Origin: an uncultured Flavobacteriales bacterium
GTDB lineage: Bacteria; Bacteroidota; Bacteroidia; Flavobacteriales; Flavobacteriaceae
Length of the DNA stretch: 64,000 nucleotides
Assembly (NCBI GenBank): GCA_913063255.1
Contig: CAJXYJ010000001.1
Coordinates: 1 to 64,000, forward strand
Direction of reading: 5' to 3'
Part shown: positions 18,903 to 29,108 of the stretch, piece after piece
Position numbering within the stretch: the stretch's first letter is position 1
Layout: each line of letters starts with the position of its first letter
The notes under the pieces: model-generated
What the model was told of the DNA's origin: nothing
Databases searched by the model: none
Seen by the model: the letters and a program-made list of their open reading frames with translations, nothing else
Program-made: the position numbers and the translations under genes

Positions 18903-20012
18903 TTAGAAATAATAATTCAGACTTAAATTGTATGCACTAGTGTCCACCACAAAAGGATAATAAATGATTACTTCACCAAAACGGAAACTCAAGTCGTTTT
19001 CATATTCTGTAATGTAACTAAGAGTTAAGCCTAAATGTTTACCGTTTTTAAGTTTGTATAATAGACCCACTTTTGGAATGAAAAGATTACTTTGATTATT
19101 ATCTTTAAAAGAAATAGTTCCCATTTTCCCATCATAATGATCTGAAGTAAATCCATAACCAATACCTAAAAATGGTTGTATTGTTCCATTTTTATTAAAT
19201 AAATATTCAATGCCAATTGTAATACGATAGGTATTTAATTTATAATTTAATGGAGTAAATCCATTATTATATTCGCTATCCCCTGTAAAATTCATAGAAA
19301 AGTCGAAATCGAAATAAAGGTTTCCCTGTAAATTCCCTGTAAACCCAGGAGAAGCAGCAATACCTAGGCCAAGCCCATAACCTGTGTTGCTATTTGAATC
19401 AAAGCCATTTACAGTTGTATTGTTAAACTGAGTTTGAAACCCAGCATAAAACCTATAGGTATCTGTATTGTAAGTGTTCGCATTTTTCATTTCATCTTCT
19501 GTTGGAGTATAATCCCCATAGGCACAAGCATTATATTCTGAAACGATTCCTCTTAATATGCGTTCATTTATTTCATCAGATTTATAAATAATATCTCTTA
19601 TTTTATTACAATCTTTAAAAAGAACCCCTAAAATACCAGGTATTTGAGCTTTATTTTCCTCAAGATTGATGATTTTACCTAAACCATTTTCCATTAGGAT
19701 TAAATAGTCAGAATTGTTTAAATCTGATAAAGATGCTTTACCATTTTCTAATGAATGGGCTAAATAGGTATTGTCTTCAAATGTCATCATCGAATATATT
19801 CGGCCACTCATGGTTATCTGAGAAATACTATTAAAACTATAGGTCTGCGTGTTTCCATCTTTTTTCAGATAGACTTTGCTTTCTGAATTATCAATAGATA
19901 AACGCCCTTCAATGGTTTGGTTATTATTGTCTGTAATGCTTCCAGATTTATAAAACTGTGCATTTACAGAAGTACAAAACAATACAAGGAAAATAAAATA
20001 AAAATGTTTCAT
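18903..20012 (-). CDS. Outer-membrane beta-barrel protein, putative
   Basis: Signal peptide, alternating beta-barrel strands, C-terminal YNLSLNYYF. Confidence 0.65.
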   Translation of the reverse strand: MKHFYFIFLVLFCTSVNAQFYKSGSITDNNNQTIEGRLSIDNSESKVYLKKDGNTQTYSFNSISQITMSGRIYSMMTFEDNTYLAHSLENGKASLSDLNNSDYLILMENGLGKIINLEENKAQIPGILGVLFKDCNKIRDIIYKSDEINERILRGIVSEYNACAYGDYTPTEDEMKNANTYNTDTYRFYAGFQTQFNNTTVNGFDSNSNTGYGLGLGIAASPGFTGNLQGNLYFDFDFSMNFTGDSEYNNGFTPLNYKLNTYRITIGIEYLFNKNGTIQPFLGIGYGFTSDHYDGKMGTISFKDNNQSNLFIPKVGLLYKLKNGKHLGLTLSYITEYENDLSFRFGEVIIYYPFVVDTSAYNLSLNYYF

Positions 20013-20055
20013 AAAAGATTATATAAAGAGGGTTAGTGTATTATTAGATTTGGAT

Positions 20056-20592
20056 TTATTTTGTTTCAGATCCCGGAGGATACTGTGCAAGAATTTTTGT
20101 TACAATTTCTTTAATACGAGCTTCTTTTTTCTCCACAGAACTCATTACAAGATCTCCAACTCCAATTCCTTGCCAAACAAGTTCATTTTTATTTCGATCG
20201 ATTAAATCTATAAACAAAGTACCTTCTGGAGTAGATGAAGCGTATGTTCCTCCTCCGTACCAGCCACCATATCTGTAACCATATCCGTAGCCATAACCAT
20301 AACTGTTATATATATCAATTCGCTCTCTTTCTTTAGTAAATATGCTAATTAACATATCTGGCGTTTCTGAAACGGTCATCCCTTTTAAGGTTAAATTTGC
20401 TTCAATTTCCCGCATGATCCTCTTTTTGTCTAGATCAGATATTTTTGCTTTATCTATACCAGGCTTGTAAAAAGCAAAAGTTTTGTATTTAGAAAAATTG
20501 GTTTTAGAGTCATAATCTGAAACCACTCTTACTGTAGAACAAGAAGAAAGAGTTAGAGTAAAAATTAATGCGATAAGAGAAAGAGTTTTCAT
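20056..20592 (-). CDS. DUF4136-family lipoprotein
   Basis: Lipobox LSSCS; DYDSKTNFSKYKTFAFYKPG. Confidence 0.82.
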   Translation of the reverse strand: MKTLSLIALIFTLTLSSCSTVRVVSDYDSKTNFSKYKTFAFYKPGIDKAKISDLDKKRIMREIEANLTLKGMTVSETPDMLISIFTKERERIDIYNSYGYGYGYGYRYGGWYGGGTYASSTPEGTLFIDLIDRNKNELVWQGIGVGDLVMSSVEKKEARIKEIVTKILAQYPPGSETK

Positions 20593-20596
20593 AAGA

Positions 20597-22588
20597 TTAC
20601 ATTTTATTTATTAATTCATCATCAACAAAATTTGGAAGAGTAACCTGCAACATAGGATTTTTTTTCATAGCCCTTTTTATGGCAAATACAGCTTCATTAT
20701 TTCTAGCCCAACTACGTCTTGCAATACCATTATTTACATCCCAATAAAGCATAGATTCTAAACGTCGTTGCGCGTCCTTACTGCCATCAAGAACCATACC
20801 AAAGCCACCGTTTACTACTTCTCCCCAGCCAACGCCACCACCATTATGGATGCTTACCCAGGTTGCTCCTCTAAAGCTATCCCCTATTACATTTTGTATT
20901 GCCATGTCTGCAGTAAATTGACTTCCATCATAGATATTTGAAGTTTCTCTATAAGGGGAATCGGTACCAGACACATCATGATGATCTCTACCTAAAACTA
21001 TCATTCCAATTTTTTCTTCTGAAATTGCTTTGTTAAAAGCAGTTGCAATTTTCATTCTACCTTCGGCATCTGCATAAAGAATTCTTGCCTGAGATCCTAC
21101 AACCAATTTGTTTTCCTGTGCACCTTTAATCCATTGAATATTGTCTTGCATTTGCTGTTGTATTTCAGAAGGTGATGTTTTCATCATTTCTTCTAAAACC
21201 TCACAGGCAATACGATCTGTCTTTTTTAAATCTTCAGGATCTCCAGAAGCACAAACCCAACGAAAGGGTCCAAAGCCATAATCGAAACACATAGGTCCCA
21301 TGATGTCTTGTACATAACTTGGATATCTAAAATCTCTTAAAGGATTTACAGTATCTAATACATCAGCTCCAGCTCGAGAGGCTTCCAATAGAAAAGCATT
21401 CCCATAATCAAAAAAGTAAGTTCCTTTAGCAGTGTGTTTATTTATAGCATCAGCTTGACGACATAAACTTTTTTGAACTTCAGCTTTAAAAGCTTCCGGG
21501 TCATTTGCCATCATTTCGTTGGATTCTTCTAAAGTAAGTCCAACCGGATAATATCCACCTGCCCAGGGATTATGAAGTGAGGTTTGGTCACTTCCTAAGT
21601 CGATATAAATATTTTCTTCATCAAATTTTTCCCATACTTCAACTACATTACCATCATAAGCAATAGACACCGTTTCTTTATTAGAAACTGCATCCCTAAC
21701 ACGAGAAGCCAATAGATCTAAATCTAAAATCACTTCGTCTACCCATCCTTGAGAATGCCTAGTTTCGGTGACCTTTTCATTTACTTCAGCACAAACCGTT
21801 ACGCAACCAGCTATATTTCCAGCTTTAGGTTGTGCACCACTCATACCACCTAATCCCGAAGTTAAAAATAAACCTCCTTGAGTATCTTTTTTAATTTTTC
21901 TGAAACCATTTAATAAAGTAATGGTAGTTCCATGAACAATTCCTTGAGGCCCAATATACATATAACTTCCAGCGGTCATTTGTCCATATTGTGTAACCCC
22001 TAAAGCATTGAATTTCTCCCAATCGTCTTGTTTGGAATAATTTGGAATCATCATCCCATTGGTAACTACAACTCGTGGGGCATCTTTATGTGAAGGGAAT
22101 AAGCCTTGGGGATGACCAGAATACATTACTAAAGTTTGCTCTTCGGTCATTTGAGATAAATACTGCATCGTTAAAAGATACTGTGCCCAATTCTGAAAAA
22201 CAGCACCATTTCCACCATAGGTAATAAGTTCATGAGGGTGTTGTGCAACCGCATAATCCAAGTTGTTTTGTATCATTAACATGATAGCTTTTGCCTGTTC
22301 ACATTTTCCAGGATATTCTGAAATAGGACGTGCGACCATTTTGTAATCTGGACGCAATCGATACATATAAATTCGCCCGTAAGTTTCTAACTCTTCTTGA
22401 AACTCGGGTAGGAGTGTAGCATGGTGTTTTGGATCGAAGTAACGAAGTGCATTGCGAAGTGCTAATTTTTTTTCTTCAGAAGTTAAAATATCTTTACGCT
22501 TTGGTGCGTGGTTTATAGATTCTTCATAGGGCTTTGATGCAGGAAGTGCAACAGGAATTCCTTGTTTTATCTCTTCTTTGAATGTCAT
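20597..22588 (-). CDS. hutU: Urocanate hydratase
   Basis: TYGGNGAVFQNWAQYLLTMQYL, GGMSGAQPKA, GDPEDLKKTDRIA, SIHNGGGVGWGEVVNGGFGMVLDGS. Confidence 0.93.
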   Translation of the reverse strand: MTFKEEIKQGIPVALPASKPYEESINHAPKRKDILTSEEKKLALRNALRYFDPKHHATLLPEFQEELETYGRIYMYRLRPDYKMVARPISEYPGKCEQAKAIMLMIQNNLDYAVAQHPHELITYGGNGAVFQNWAQYLLTMQYLSQMTEEQTLVMYSGHPQGLFPSHKDAPRVVVTNGMMIPNYSKQDDWEKFNALGVTQYGQMTAGSYMYIGPQGIVHGTTITLLNGFRKIKKDTQGGLFLTSGLGGMSGAQPKAGNIAGCVTVCAEVNEKVTETRHSQGWVDEVILDLDLLASRVRDAVSNKETVSIAYDGNVVEVWEKFDEENIYIDLGSDQTSLHNPWAGGYYPVGLTLEESNEMMANDPEAFKAEVQKSLCRQADAINKHTAKGTYFFDYGNAFLLEASRAGADVLDTVNPLRDFRYPSYVQDIMGPMCFDYGFGPFRWVCASGDPEDLKKTDRIACEVLEEMMKTSPSEIQQQMQDNIQWIKGAQENKLVVGSQARILYADAEGRMKIATAFNKAISEEKIGMIVLGRDHHDVSGTDSPYRETSNIYDGSQFTADMAIQNVIGDSFRGATWVSIHNGGGVGWGEVVNGGFGMVLDGSKDAQRRLESMLYWDVNNGIARRSWARNNEAVFAIKRAMKKNPMLQVTLPNFVDDELINKM

Positions 22589-22758
22589 TTTTTTTGGGTA
22601 TTAGTTTTTGAATCAAATCCATAGGGACAATGCCTACAATTACTCTCACAGCAATAGCCTCTTTTTAAAAGATATTGTTCTGTAAAGCATTTATAACCCT
22701 CGGGAGTGAGGTAAAAATCACCATCTTCTAAAGGAATATGTTTTTTAATGTAGGACAT
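22585..22758 (-). CDS. Small Cys-rich DUF5522-like protein (57 aa), absent from the ORF track
   Basis: MSYIKKHIPLEDGDFYLTPEGYKCFTEQYLLKRGYCCESNCRHCPYGFDSKTNTQKK; its stop overlaps the hutU start (ATGA). Confidence 0.82.
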   Translation of the reverse strand: MSYIKKHIPLEDGDFYLTPEGYKCFTEQYLLKRGYCCESNCRHCPYGFDSKTNTQKK

Positions 22759-22982
22759 TTTACAAAAGTAACAATTTCTTAAATTGTTTGAAGAATTGTT
22801 TTTGTGAATTGAGGGTAATTAGTAATCTTTAATGTTGAAGTGTTTATATGGTATTTGTTTTGAGGAAGTAGTTTTAATTATTTTGTTATGTATAAATGAT
22901 GCAGGGAACTCATTTTAATTTAAAAACCCGTCAGCAAAATTAATTGAGGACGGGTTTTAAATAATAGGAATTGAAAATTATA

Positions 22983-25900
22983 TTATTCCTTCACTATTTT
23001 TTTAGTAATAGACCCACTTTCTGTATAGATTTTAACAAAGTATAAAGCCGAGTTTAAATTTGTTAGATCGACTTGATAATTGTTATTTGTATTAAAATCA
23101 ATATTATTTACTTTCCTTCCTCTAACATCATATACTTCAATATTTATAATATCTTCTTGTGGAGATATTATGTTTAGAATATTTTGTATTGGGTTAGGAT
23201 AAATATAAATATATTGCAATGTATCTGAAGTCCCTAAAACAACTTCTGTAAAGACCAATTCAAATCTATCTATTTGATGCCCTTCATTTGAAGTAAAACT
23301 ATAGTCTGTTTCCGATAAATTAGTCCGAGTATTTAATAAATTGTCTTTTAAATAAACTGTAGCATTACTAATTAATTCCCCTTCTAAAGAATTTATCGAT
23401 ATTGTATATTCTTGATATTCTTCTACGTGAGTAGTAAACCCTAGTGGAATGATATGATCCTCATTAAATACAGATCTTCCTTGAATTCCCAATTCTTTTT
23501 CACTATTTAAAGAATACAAGGATATAGGTGTGGCCATTCGTTTGCTATCGTAATTCTGATCGTAGCCATCGGTTGCTAATTCGGTAAAGCCAATTAATGT
23601 TAGTCCTCTTAGTCCATAAGTATCATTACTAACTTTTAAATATAATCTATCGATATCCGATTCATTATTTCTATACCCAGTATTTGGACCTGTAGAACGC
23701 ATGGTATTGTTAAAAGTAATAGTTCCTGCTCCACTAGCCTTTATCCCAAAACCTTGACCAGATGGCAATAGGTTGGTTGGAATACTCCCCCCATTTGGAG
23801 CTACTAAACCCCCAGTAGCATTACGAGAGGAAATATCTCCCATATTATAGTTTGCGGAAGAATAACCAGGATAATTTGAATCTACTGCCATAAGATGCTC
23901 CCAGAAATACACTACCCCACCTGCATTATTATTGGCATTTAAAAAATCATCTATTCGTATTGCTGAAGCATAAGGATTACTTAATACATTAGGACTGTCA
24001 TTTTGATTGTCGCCAAATATGGTCGTATAAGTTATAACTCCATTATTAAGGGTTCCTGTATTATAGTTTGTTGTTAATGTACCTCCAGCTGCTGATGGGC
24101 GTACCAAATACCCTTCTCCAGGTGTTAATAATCCTGTATGTGTAATCCAGTTATCGCCATTATCATCCGCAAAATTCACTGCAAGGGGATCTTGATCTTC
24201 AACTTCAGCATTTGGATTAAATAAATTAGTGTCATGGTACCTTACCATAGTGCTTACACTATACTCTACTTCTCTTGTAGCTCCAGTCATGGGGCTTCCT
24301 AAAATTGTAAAGTCGAGAGGTTCTAATGCCGTAGTTATTTTCTCTACTGTAATACTACCATTATTTGTAACTAAAGCTGCATCGTCTACTTGTACAACAG
24401 ATCCTTCATGTTCTACAAATAAAGTTCCATCCACTAAAATATCTCTTGTAATATCTAAATATCCACCAGAATTTATAGTTACTGCTTTTCCAGTTTCTAT
24501 TTCACAAGAACAAGCTGTTACATCTCCAAATGAAGTTGTATCATAATTATCGCTAAATAATGCCTCACTACCTAAACCTGGAGTAACATCCCAAGAGCCA
24601 GAGGCAAAAGTAGAAGTTGGGGATTGTACAGTAACCACTGCAATGCAATTTGAAGTATTTCCATAATCGTCTTCCACTGTAAGTGTAACATTAAAAGTAT
24701 TTCCCACATCATCACAGGTGAAAGTCGTTTGACCGTCAATAGTGCTTTTAACAATTCCAAAATTATCTGTTGATCCGCCATCTAAATCTGAGGCATTGAT
24801 GGTAACAGAGCCTGTTACCGCATCTAAAGTTGCTGTGTATGCTTGACATATTACAACAGGATCTACATTATCGAAATTTGGGTCTTTAACAATGATAAGT
24901 CCTTCGTCCAAATCACTAATAATTATATTACCACTTTCGAAGAAGGGATAAACATTCCATGATCCGTGGAATGTGGCAGCATTAGTGCTTGGGTGAGTGT
25001 CAAAATAACTATCTTCTGTAAAGGTAGGAGTAGGGTTTCCATTAACATCCTCGTCATAAAGGCCATCCACTTTCATCACTCTCATACCAGCGTTGTAATT
25101 AGCTAAGTAAAAACGATTTCCTACCACATATCCATTATGGTCTATGGCGATGCTTGTCGCTGATGTGTAGGTATGATGTAATATTGGATTATCCAGATCT
25201 TTTAAATCGAAAATAAACGTTCTGGTACCACCACCTATGTTCTCTTCGTCCACCTCATCTCCTACAATAAAAAAGCGTTGGTCTTCGGTAAACCATCCTT
25301 GGTGTGTATAATACTTATTGGAGTAAGTTACTTCTCCAATGAGAGAAGTGGCATTCTTATTTGTAACATCGTAAATTCTTACATAATCAGTTCCGCTAAA
25401 AGCACCAATCAATATTTCTTTTCCTTGATGTTCCGTATCAGGACCATTATATACCACAACTTGAGCATCATGACAATAACTGCCGGGAAACTCAATAATA
25501 GATAAAGTTGCCATTGGATCTTGAATATTAACCATAAGGGGAGCCCCACTATTGGTTGAACCACCAAGAATATATGCATATCCAGTATCTTCATTGATAA
25601 TAACATTATGTGCTTTTCCTTTATTGTTGGGATTTCCCGATCCCCAATCTAAATGGTTGTCTTCCGAAAATATTCTCATACTTGCATTTGCACCTGGACT
25701 AGTGGATAATCCTCTTAACTTTGTTAGGTCAAAAACCTGCATTCCATGATTACCATTACTATCACTAACTATAAAAGCATAATTGTTATAGACCTTTACA
25801 TCGCGCCACCAGCTAGTACTGGTTTCAGACTCTAGCCTACCCAAAAACCGTGGGGCAGTAGGGACTGAAATGTCTACAAAAGCAGTACCGTCGTTCATAC

Positions 25901-26135
25901 ATACAATGGCATATTCTTTACCGTCCAAAGGGTCTGTCCATCCCCAAGAATCTGTAGCTTCCATGGGGTCATTGCTGCCATAACCCAATCCTCCCATATC
26001 AATAATCTCAATTTGACTTTGAAGGTCGTAACCATCACAAGGAAATCCTCCAGCCATTCCACTAGAGCAAGGGGTTTGTGCATTTAAAGAACAAGATAGG
26101 ATGATGGCGAATGTTAGTAGTAATAATTTTTTCAT
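22983..26135 (-). CDS. Choice-of-anchor B / LVIVD-repeat secreted protein with T9SS sorting domain
   Basis: Signal peptide, LVIVD-like repeats (AFIVSDSNGNHGMQVFDLTKL), C-terminal YPNPIQNILNIISPQ...ALYFVKIYTESGSITKKIVKE. Confidence 0.82.
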   Translation of the reverse strand: MKKLLLLTFAIILSCSLNAQTPCSSGMAGGFPCDGYDLQSQIEIIDMGGLGYGSNDPMEATDSWGWTDPLDGKEYAIVCMNDGTAFVDISVPTAPRFLGRLESETSTSWWRDVKVYNNYAFIVSDSNGNHGMQVFDLTKLRGLSTSPGANASMRIFSEDNHLDWGSGNPNNKGKAHNVIINEDTGYAYILGGSTNSGAPLMVNIQDPMATLSIIEFPGSYCHDAQVVVYNGPDTEHQGKEILIGAFSGTDYVRIYDVTNKNATSLIGEVTYSNKYYTHQGWFTEDQRFFIVGDEVDEENIGGGTRTFIFDLKDLDNPILHHTYTSATSIAIDHNGYVVGNRFYLANYNAGMRVMKVDGLYDEDVNGNPTPTFTEDSYFDTHPSTNAATFHGSWNVYPFFESGNIIISDLDEGLIIVKDPNFDNVDPVVICQAYTATLDAVTGSVTINASDLDGGSTDNFGIVKSTIDGQTTFTCDDVGNTFNVTLTVEDDYGNTSNCIAVVTVQSPTSTFASGSWDVTPGLGSEALFSDNYDTTSFGDVTACSCEIETGKAVTINSGGYLDITRDILVDGTLFVEHEGSVVQVDDAALVTNNGSITVEKITTALEPLDFTILGSPMTGATREVEYSVSTMVRYHDTNLFNPNAEVEDQDPLAVNFADDNGDNWITHTGLLTPGEGYLVRPSAAGGTLTTNYNTGTLNNGVITYTTIFGDNQNDSPNVLSNPYASAIRIDDFLNANNNAGGVVYFWEHLMAVDSNYPGYSSANYNMGDISSRNATGGLVAPNGGSIPTNLLPSGQGFGIKASGAGTITFNNTMRSTGPNTGYRNNESDIDRLYLKVSNDTYGLRGLTLIGFTELATDGYDQNYDSKRMATPISLYSLNSEKELGIQGRSVFNEDHIIPLGFTTHVEEYQEYTISINSLEGELISNATVYLKDNLLNTRTNLSETDYSFTSNEGHQIDRFELVFTEVVLGTSDTLQYIYIYPNPIQNILNIISPQEDIINIEVYDVRGRKVNNIDFNTNNNYQVDLTNLNSALYFVKIYTESGSITKKIVKE

Positions 26136-26172
26136 AAGTAGGCATTTTATATTTAATAAGTAAGCTGATTAA

Positions 26173-27078
26173 TTAATCGTCAACGTAGGTAAACTCTACA
26201 GAACAAGGAAGGTCACGGCCTACATAGCCTTGGCCTGCCAATGTATTAGGAAAGTTAGTGTACGTATAATTGTTTACTCTAAGGCTAAAGGTATAGGGCA
26301 TATCCGCTGTGAGGTATTCGGTATAAACAACAGAGGAATAATGAGGTATACCCTCAGTTAATACCCCCTCTATATCATTGTAGACGCCATAGGCATGCAT
26401 ATAAATCCAGCCATCAGCGAATGTTTCTATATTTGCCGTAGGGTCAATTATATTTGTTGCTCCTTGAGAAAAAAAGAATACAAAATCACCTTCTGTAGAA
26501 CCCATAGATATTAAATTTCCAGCGTAGTAATTGTTAATTTGACCAGCAGCAAAATTAGTACTCACCATAATTTTATATATGCCCGAGTACTTAGGAGTAA
26601 ATGTCTGGTTTACTAATCCTGTAATGCCATCGGAATTGGTATTGACAGTAGAGGCAGTCGTAAGTGATCGACGTGTAGGTCTTACTAGGGCTGTCTGATC
26701 AAATTTGCTGTAATCCTCTCTAATAAATTGTCCAACCCATTTAGCACCGTCCCAAACATACAAACCTGGATATACATCGTTAGCTCCGGTTTGGGATTTA
26801 TAGGTATTATAAACCGTGGTTCCTACCGCTAGATTGGGACCATTTGTATTTACCACGGGTGCTTCAACTATCGTACTAGATAGAGCAACTCTTGGGTAAA
26901 CTAAGCCTTGGGTACTTGTATTTAAGTGCATTGCGCCTTCAGGAGCTGTAGTATTTACCCCCACTTGTGCATACGTCAAGTTTGACATTGCAAAGCAAGC
27001 TAGTAGCGCCAAGATGATATGAAAATTAAAAGTTGTATTCATGCTAATTGTAATATTTTTTAAAATCCTATTACTCAC
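26173..27078 (-). CDS. Secreted VGVNT-type surface protein, paralog 1 of tandem triplet A
   Basis: AQVGVNTTAPEGAMHLNTSTQGLVYPRVAL; C-terminal DLPCSVEFTYVDD. Confidence 0.75.
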   Translation of the reverse strand: MSNRILKNITISMNTTFNFHIILALLACFAMSNLTYAQVGVNTTAPEGAMHLNTSTQGLVYPRVALSSTIVEAPVVNTNGPNLAVGTTVYNTYKSQTGANDVYPGLYVWDGAKWVGQFIREDYSKFDQTALVRPTRRSLTTASTVNTNSDGITGLVNQTFTPKYSGIYKIMVSTNFAAGQINNYYAGNLISMGSTEGDFVFFFSQGATNIIDPTANIETFADGWIYMHAYGVYNDIEGVLTEGIPHYSSVVYTEYLTADMPYTFSLRVNNYTYTNFPNTLAGQGYVGRDLPCSVEFTYVDD

Positions 27079-27949
27079 CTATATATGTGAACTCTATAGT
27101 ACATTTAATGTTATTGGTTACGGTAATATACCCCCTACCATCGATGCCTGCACCTATGTTTCCATCTTCTTCAAAGCCTGGGGCATTTTCTTGGTTAAAA
27201 TTTAAACTAAACGTGTAGGTGTTGTTTGTTTCAAGTTCGGACTCCATAACATAAAAGGTTTGGGTGTAATTATTAGTATAAATACTGTGATCTGTAGCAG
27301 GGTTGTTAAATAGATCGTCAGTATTGTATCCAGAAAAAGAACGGGCATTAATTGTTTTTGGCGTACCCCCATTAAAGGTAAATGTAAATTCCCCTTCTTC
27401 GGCACCAAAATTAACATATTGAGTACCTGTAGGTGCATCTATCGCACCGCCTCCATAATGAACCGTTAGTTTAATTTTGTAACTTCCATTGTATTTAGGA
27501 CTAAAAGGATAATTTGAAGTGACATCAAAAAGGATGGCTTCGTCTCCTAACAACGAAGAAGGTCTTGTATTGGTAGCTAACGAAATTTGCTCAAAGATTA
27601 TGTTGTCTCTTTTACTAAACTGTGGCACCCAAACAGAACCATTCCAAACATAAATACCAGGATAGACACTATTGGCTATATTGGTTGGGGTGTTGGTATT
27701 GGTATTGTACACGGTTGTACCTTGAACAATAACATTTGAACTCGATGGATTAGGGTTGTTGATTTCTTGAACGGTTACATCGTCTAAGGCAACCACAGGA
27801 TATACAAATCCATTTTTGATGTTCGAAATTCCTGTGGCACTACTAATATCTAGCGCACCTTCGGGTGTAGCCGTGTTTACTCCAACTTGAGCAAAAATAG
27901 ACGGCGCTATTGCGAGGAATGATATGAAAAGAAATGTTTTGAACTTCAT
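27071..27949 (-). CDS. Secreted VGVNT-type surface protein, paralog 2 of tandem triplet A
   Basis: AQVGVNTATPEGALDISSATG...YPVVALDD; C-terminal KCTIEFTYIGE. Confidence 0.75.
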   Translation of the reverse strand: MKFKTFLFISFLAIAPSIFAQVGVNTATPEGALDISSATGISNIKNGFVYPVVALDDVTVQEINNPNPSSSNVIVQGTTVYNTNTNTPTNIANSVYPGIYVWNGSVWVPQFSKRDNIIFEQISLATNTRPSSLLGDEAILFDVTSNYPFSPKYNGSYKIKLTVHYGGGAIDAPTGTQYVNFGAEEGEFTFTFNGGTPKTINARSFSGYNTDDLFNNPATDHSIYTNNYTQTFYVMESELETNNTYTFSLNFNQENAPGFEEDGNIGAGIDGRGYITVTNNIKCTIEFTYIGE

Positions 27950-27963
27950 GCTTAATTTATTTA

Positions 27964-28872
27964 TTATTCACCAATAAAACTTACTTCAACGGTGCAGGGA
28001 GTATCAAACCCAACGTGGCCATCTCCACCATCAAAACCAGCCGCACCCATACCGTCAGAGTTACCATTATCTCCTTCACCATCAAAAGCAAAGGCTGTGT
28101 CTTGAGTAAACGTTAAAGATATAGGGGTTGGAACACCCGCTGTAAGTACTTCGTAAAAAACCACCGTATATTGTTTCCAAATACCAAAATAAATTCCATT
28201 TCCAGGAGAACTTGCCCCACCACTGTTATTCTTTTCGTAGGCAAGAGAATAGGAACCTACAGTAATTGTTTTTGTGGTACCGTTAAAAGTAATTGTAAAA
28301 TCACCTGTCATCCTTGCAATGTTCATTTCGCCATTACTTCTATCCGCAGGGGGACCAGTCGTTGTAGGATTCTTAGTGATGCCACCTCCAAAATTAACGT
28401 TTACTTCAATGCGATAGGTACCTGTAAATTCGGGAGTAAATGTTTGGCCGTTCACACCATTTATACTTCTAGGTGTATTGGATCGAGTACGCATATTCTG
28501 CACACTTTGTTCGTATAACACATATTGCTTTTTACTAAATTGAGATAACCATTGTGTACCATCCCATACGTATATTCCTAGTGCAACATCATCAGAAACA
28601 CCTACAACGGTTCCATTTGAAGTTGCGTTCGTATTATAGACCACAGTACCTATTGCTAGCGAGCCACTACCGTCTGGATTGGCAACGGGGGATTCTTGAT
28701 ATCTGTCTTCTAATGCTACGACGGGAAGCACAACCCCTTGCGTGCTACTCTCTACATCCAAAATCCCATTTGGAGTTAAGGTGCCTATACCTACTTGACC
28801 AATGGCATGTATAAATATAAAACCAATAATAAAGAGACTAATAAAGTTTTTATTTACATTCTTAAAGTTCAT
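27964..28872 (-). CDS. Secreted VGIGT-type surface protein, paralog 3 of tandem triplet A
   Basis: GQVGIGTLTPNGILDVESSTQGVVLPVVALEDR; C-terminal PCTVEVSFIGE. Confidence 0.75.
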   Translation of the reverse strand: MNFKNVNKNFISLFIIGFIFIHAIGQVGIGTLTPNGILDVESSTQGVVLPVVALEDRYQESPVANPDGSGSLAIGTVVYNTNATSNGTVVGVSDDVALGIYVWDGTQWLSQFSKKQYVLYEQSVQNMRTRSNTPRSINGVNGQTFTPEFTGTYRIEVNVNFGGGITKNPTTTGPPADRSNGEMNIARMTGDFTITFNGTTKTITVGSYSLAYEKNNSGGASSPGNGIYFGIWKQYTVVFYEVLTAGVPTPISLTFTQDTAFAFDGEGDNGNSDGMGAAGFDGGDGHVGFDTPCTVEVSFIGE

Positions 28873-29108
28873 ATAAAAGGGGGAAAAGTATATTGTTAAT
28901 TATATGCAATTATACAAATATTAACTAATATAAAGCAAATGAAAGCTATACGTTATAAGATAAATAAAAAACAGCTAATGTTTAAAAAAAATAACACTTC
29001 CAGGATATTTTATAGTATTAAGTAAATATTAATAGATAGTCTAAAATATTTTGAACTTAAACTATTTCAAATCAACTTGTTTTTCTATTTTGCGCAAAAA
29101 TTTAATTA

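Noticed and set aside
24229-26083. Several overlapping ORFs on both strands inside 22983-26135
   Set aside because: Nested in a long well-supported T9SS protein; no independent signal.
28171-28814. Plus-strand ORFs 28171 and 28554
   Set aside because: Antisense to the clearly coding VGIGT paralog at 27964-28872; no own domain signal.
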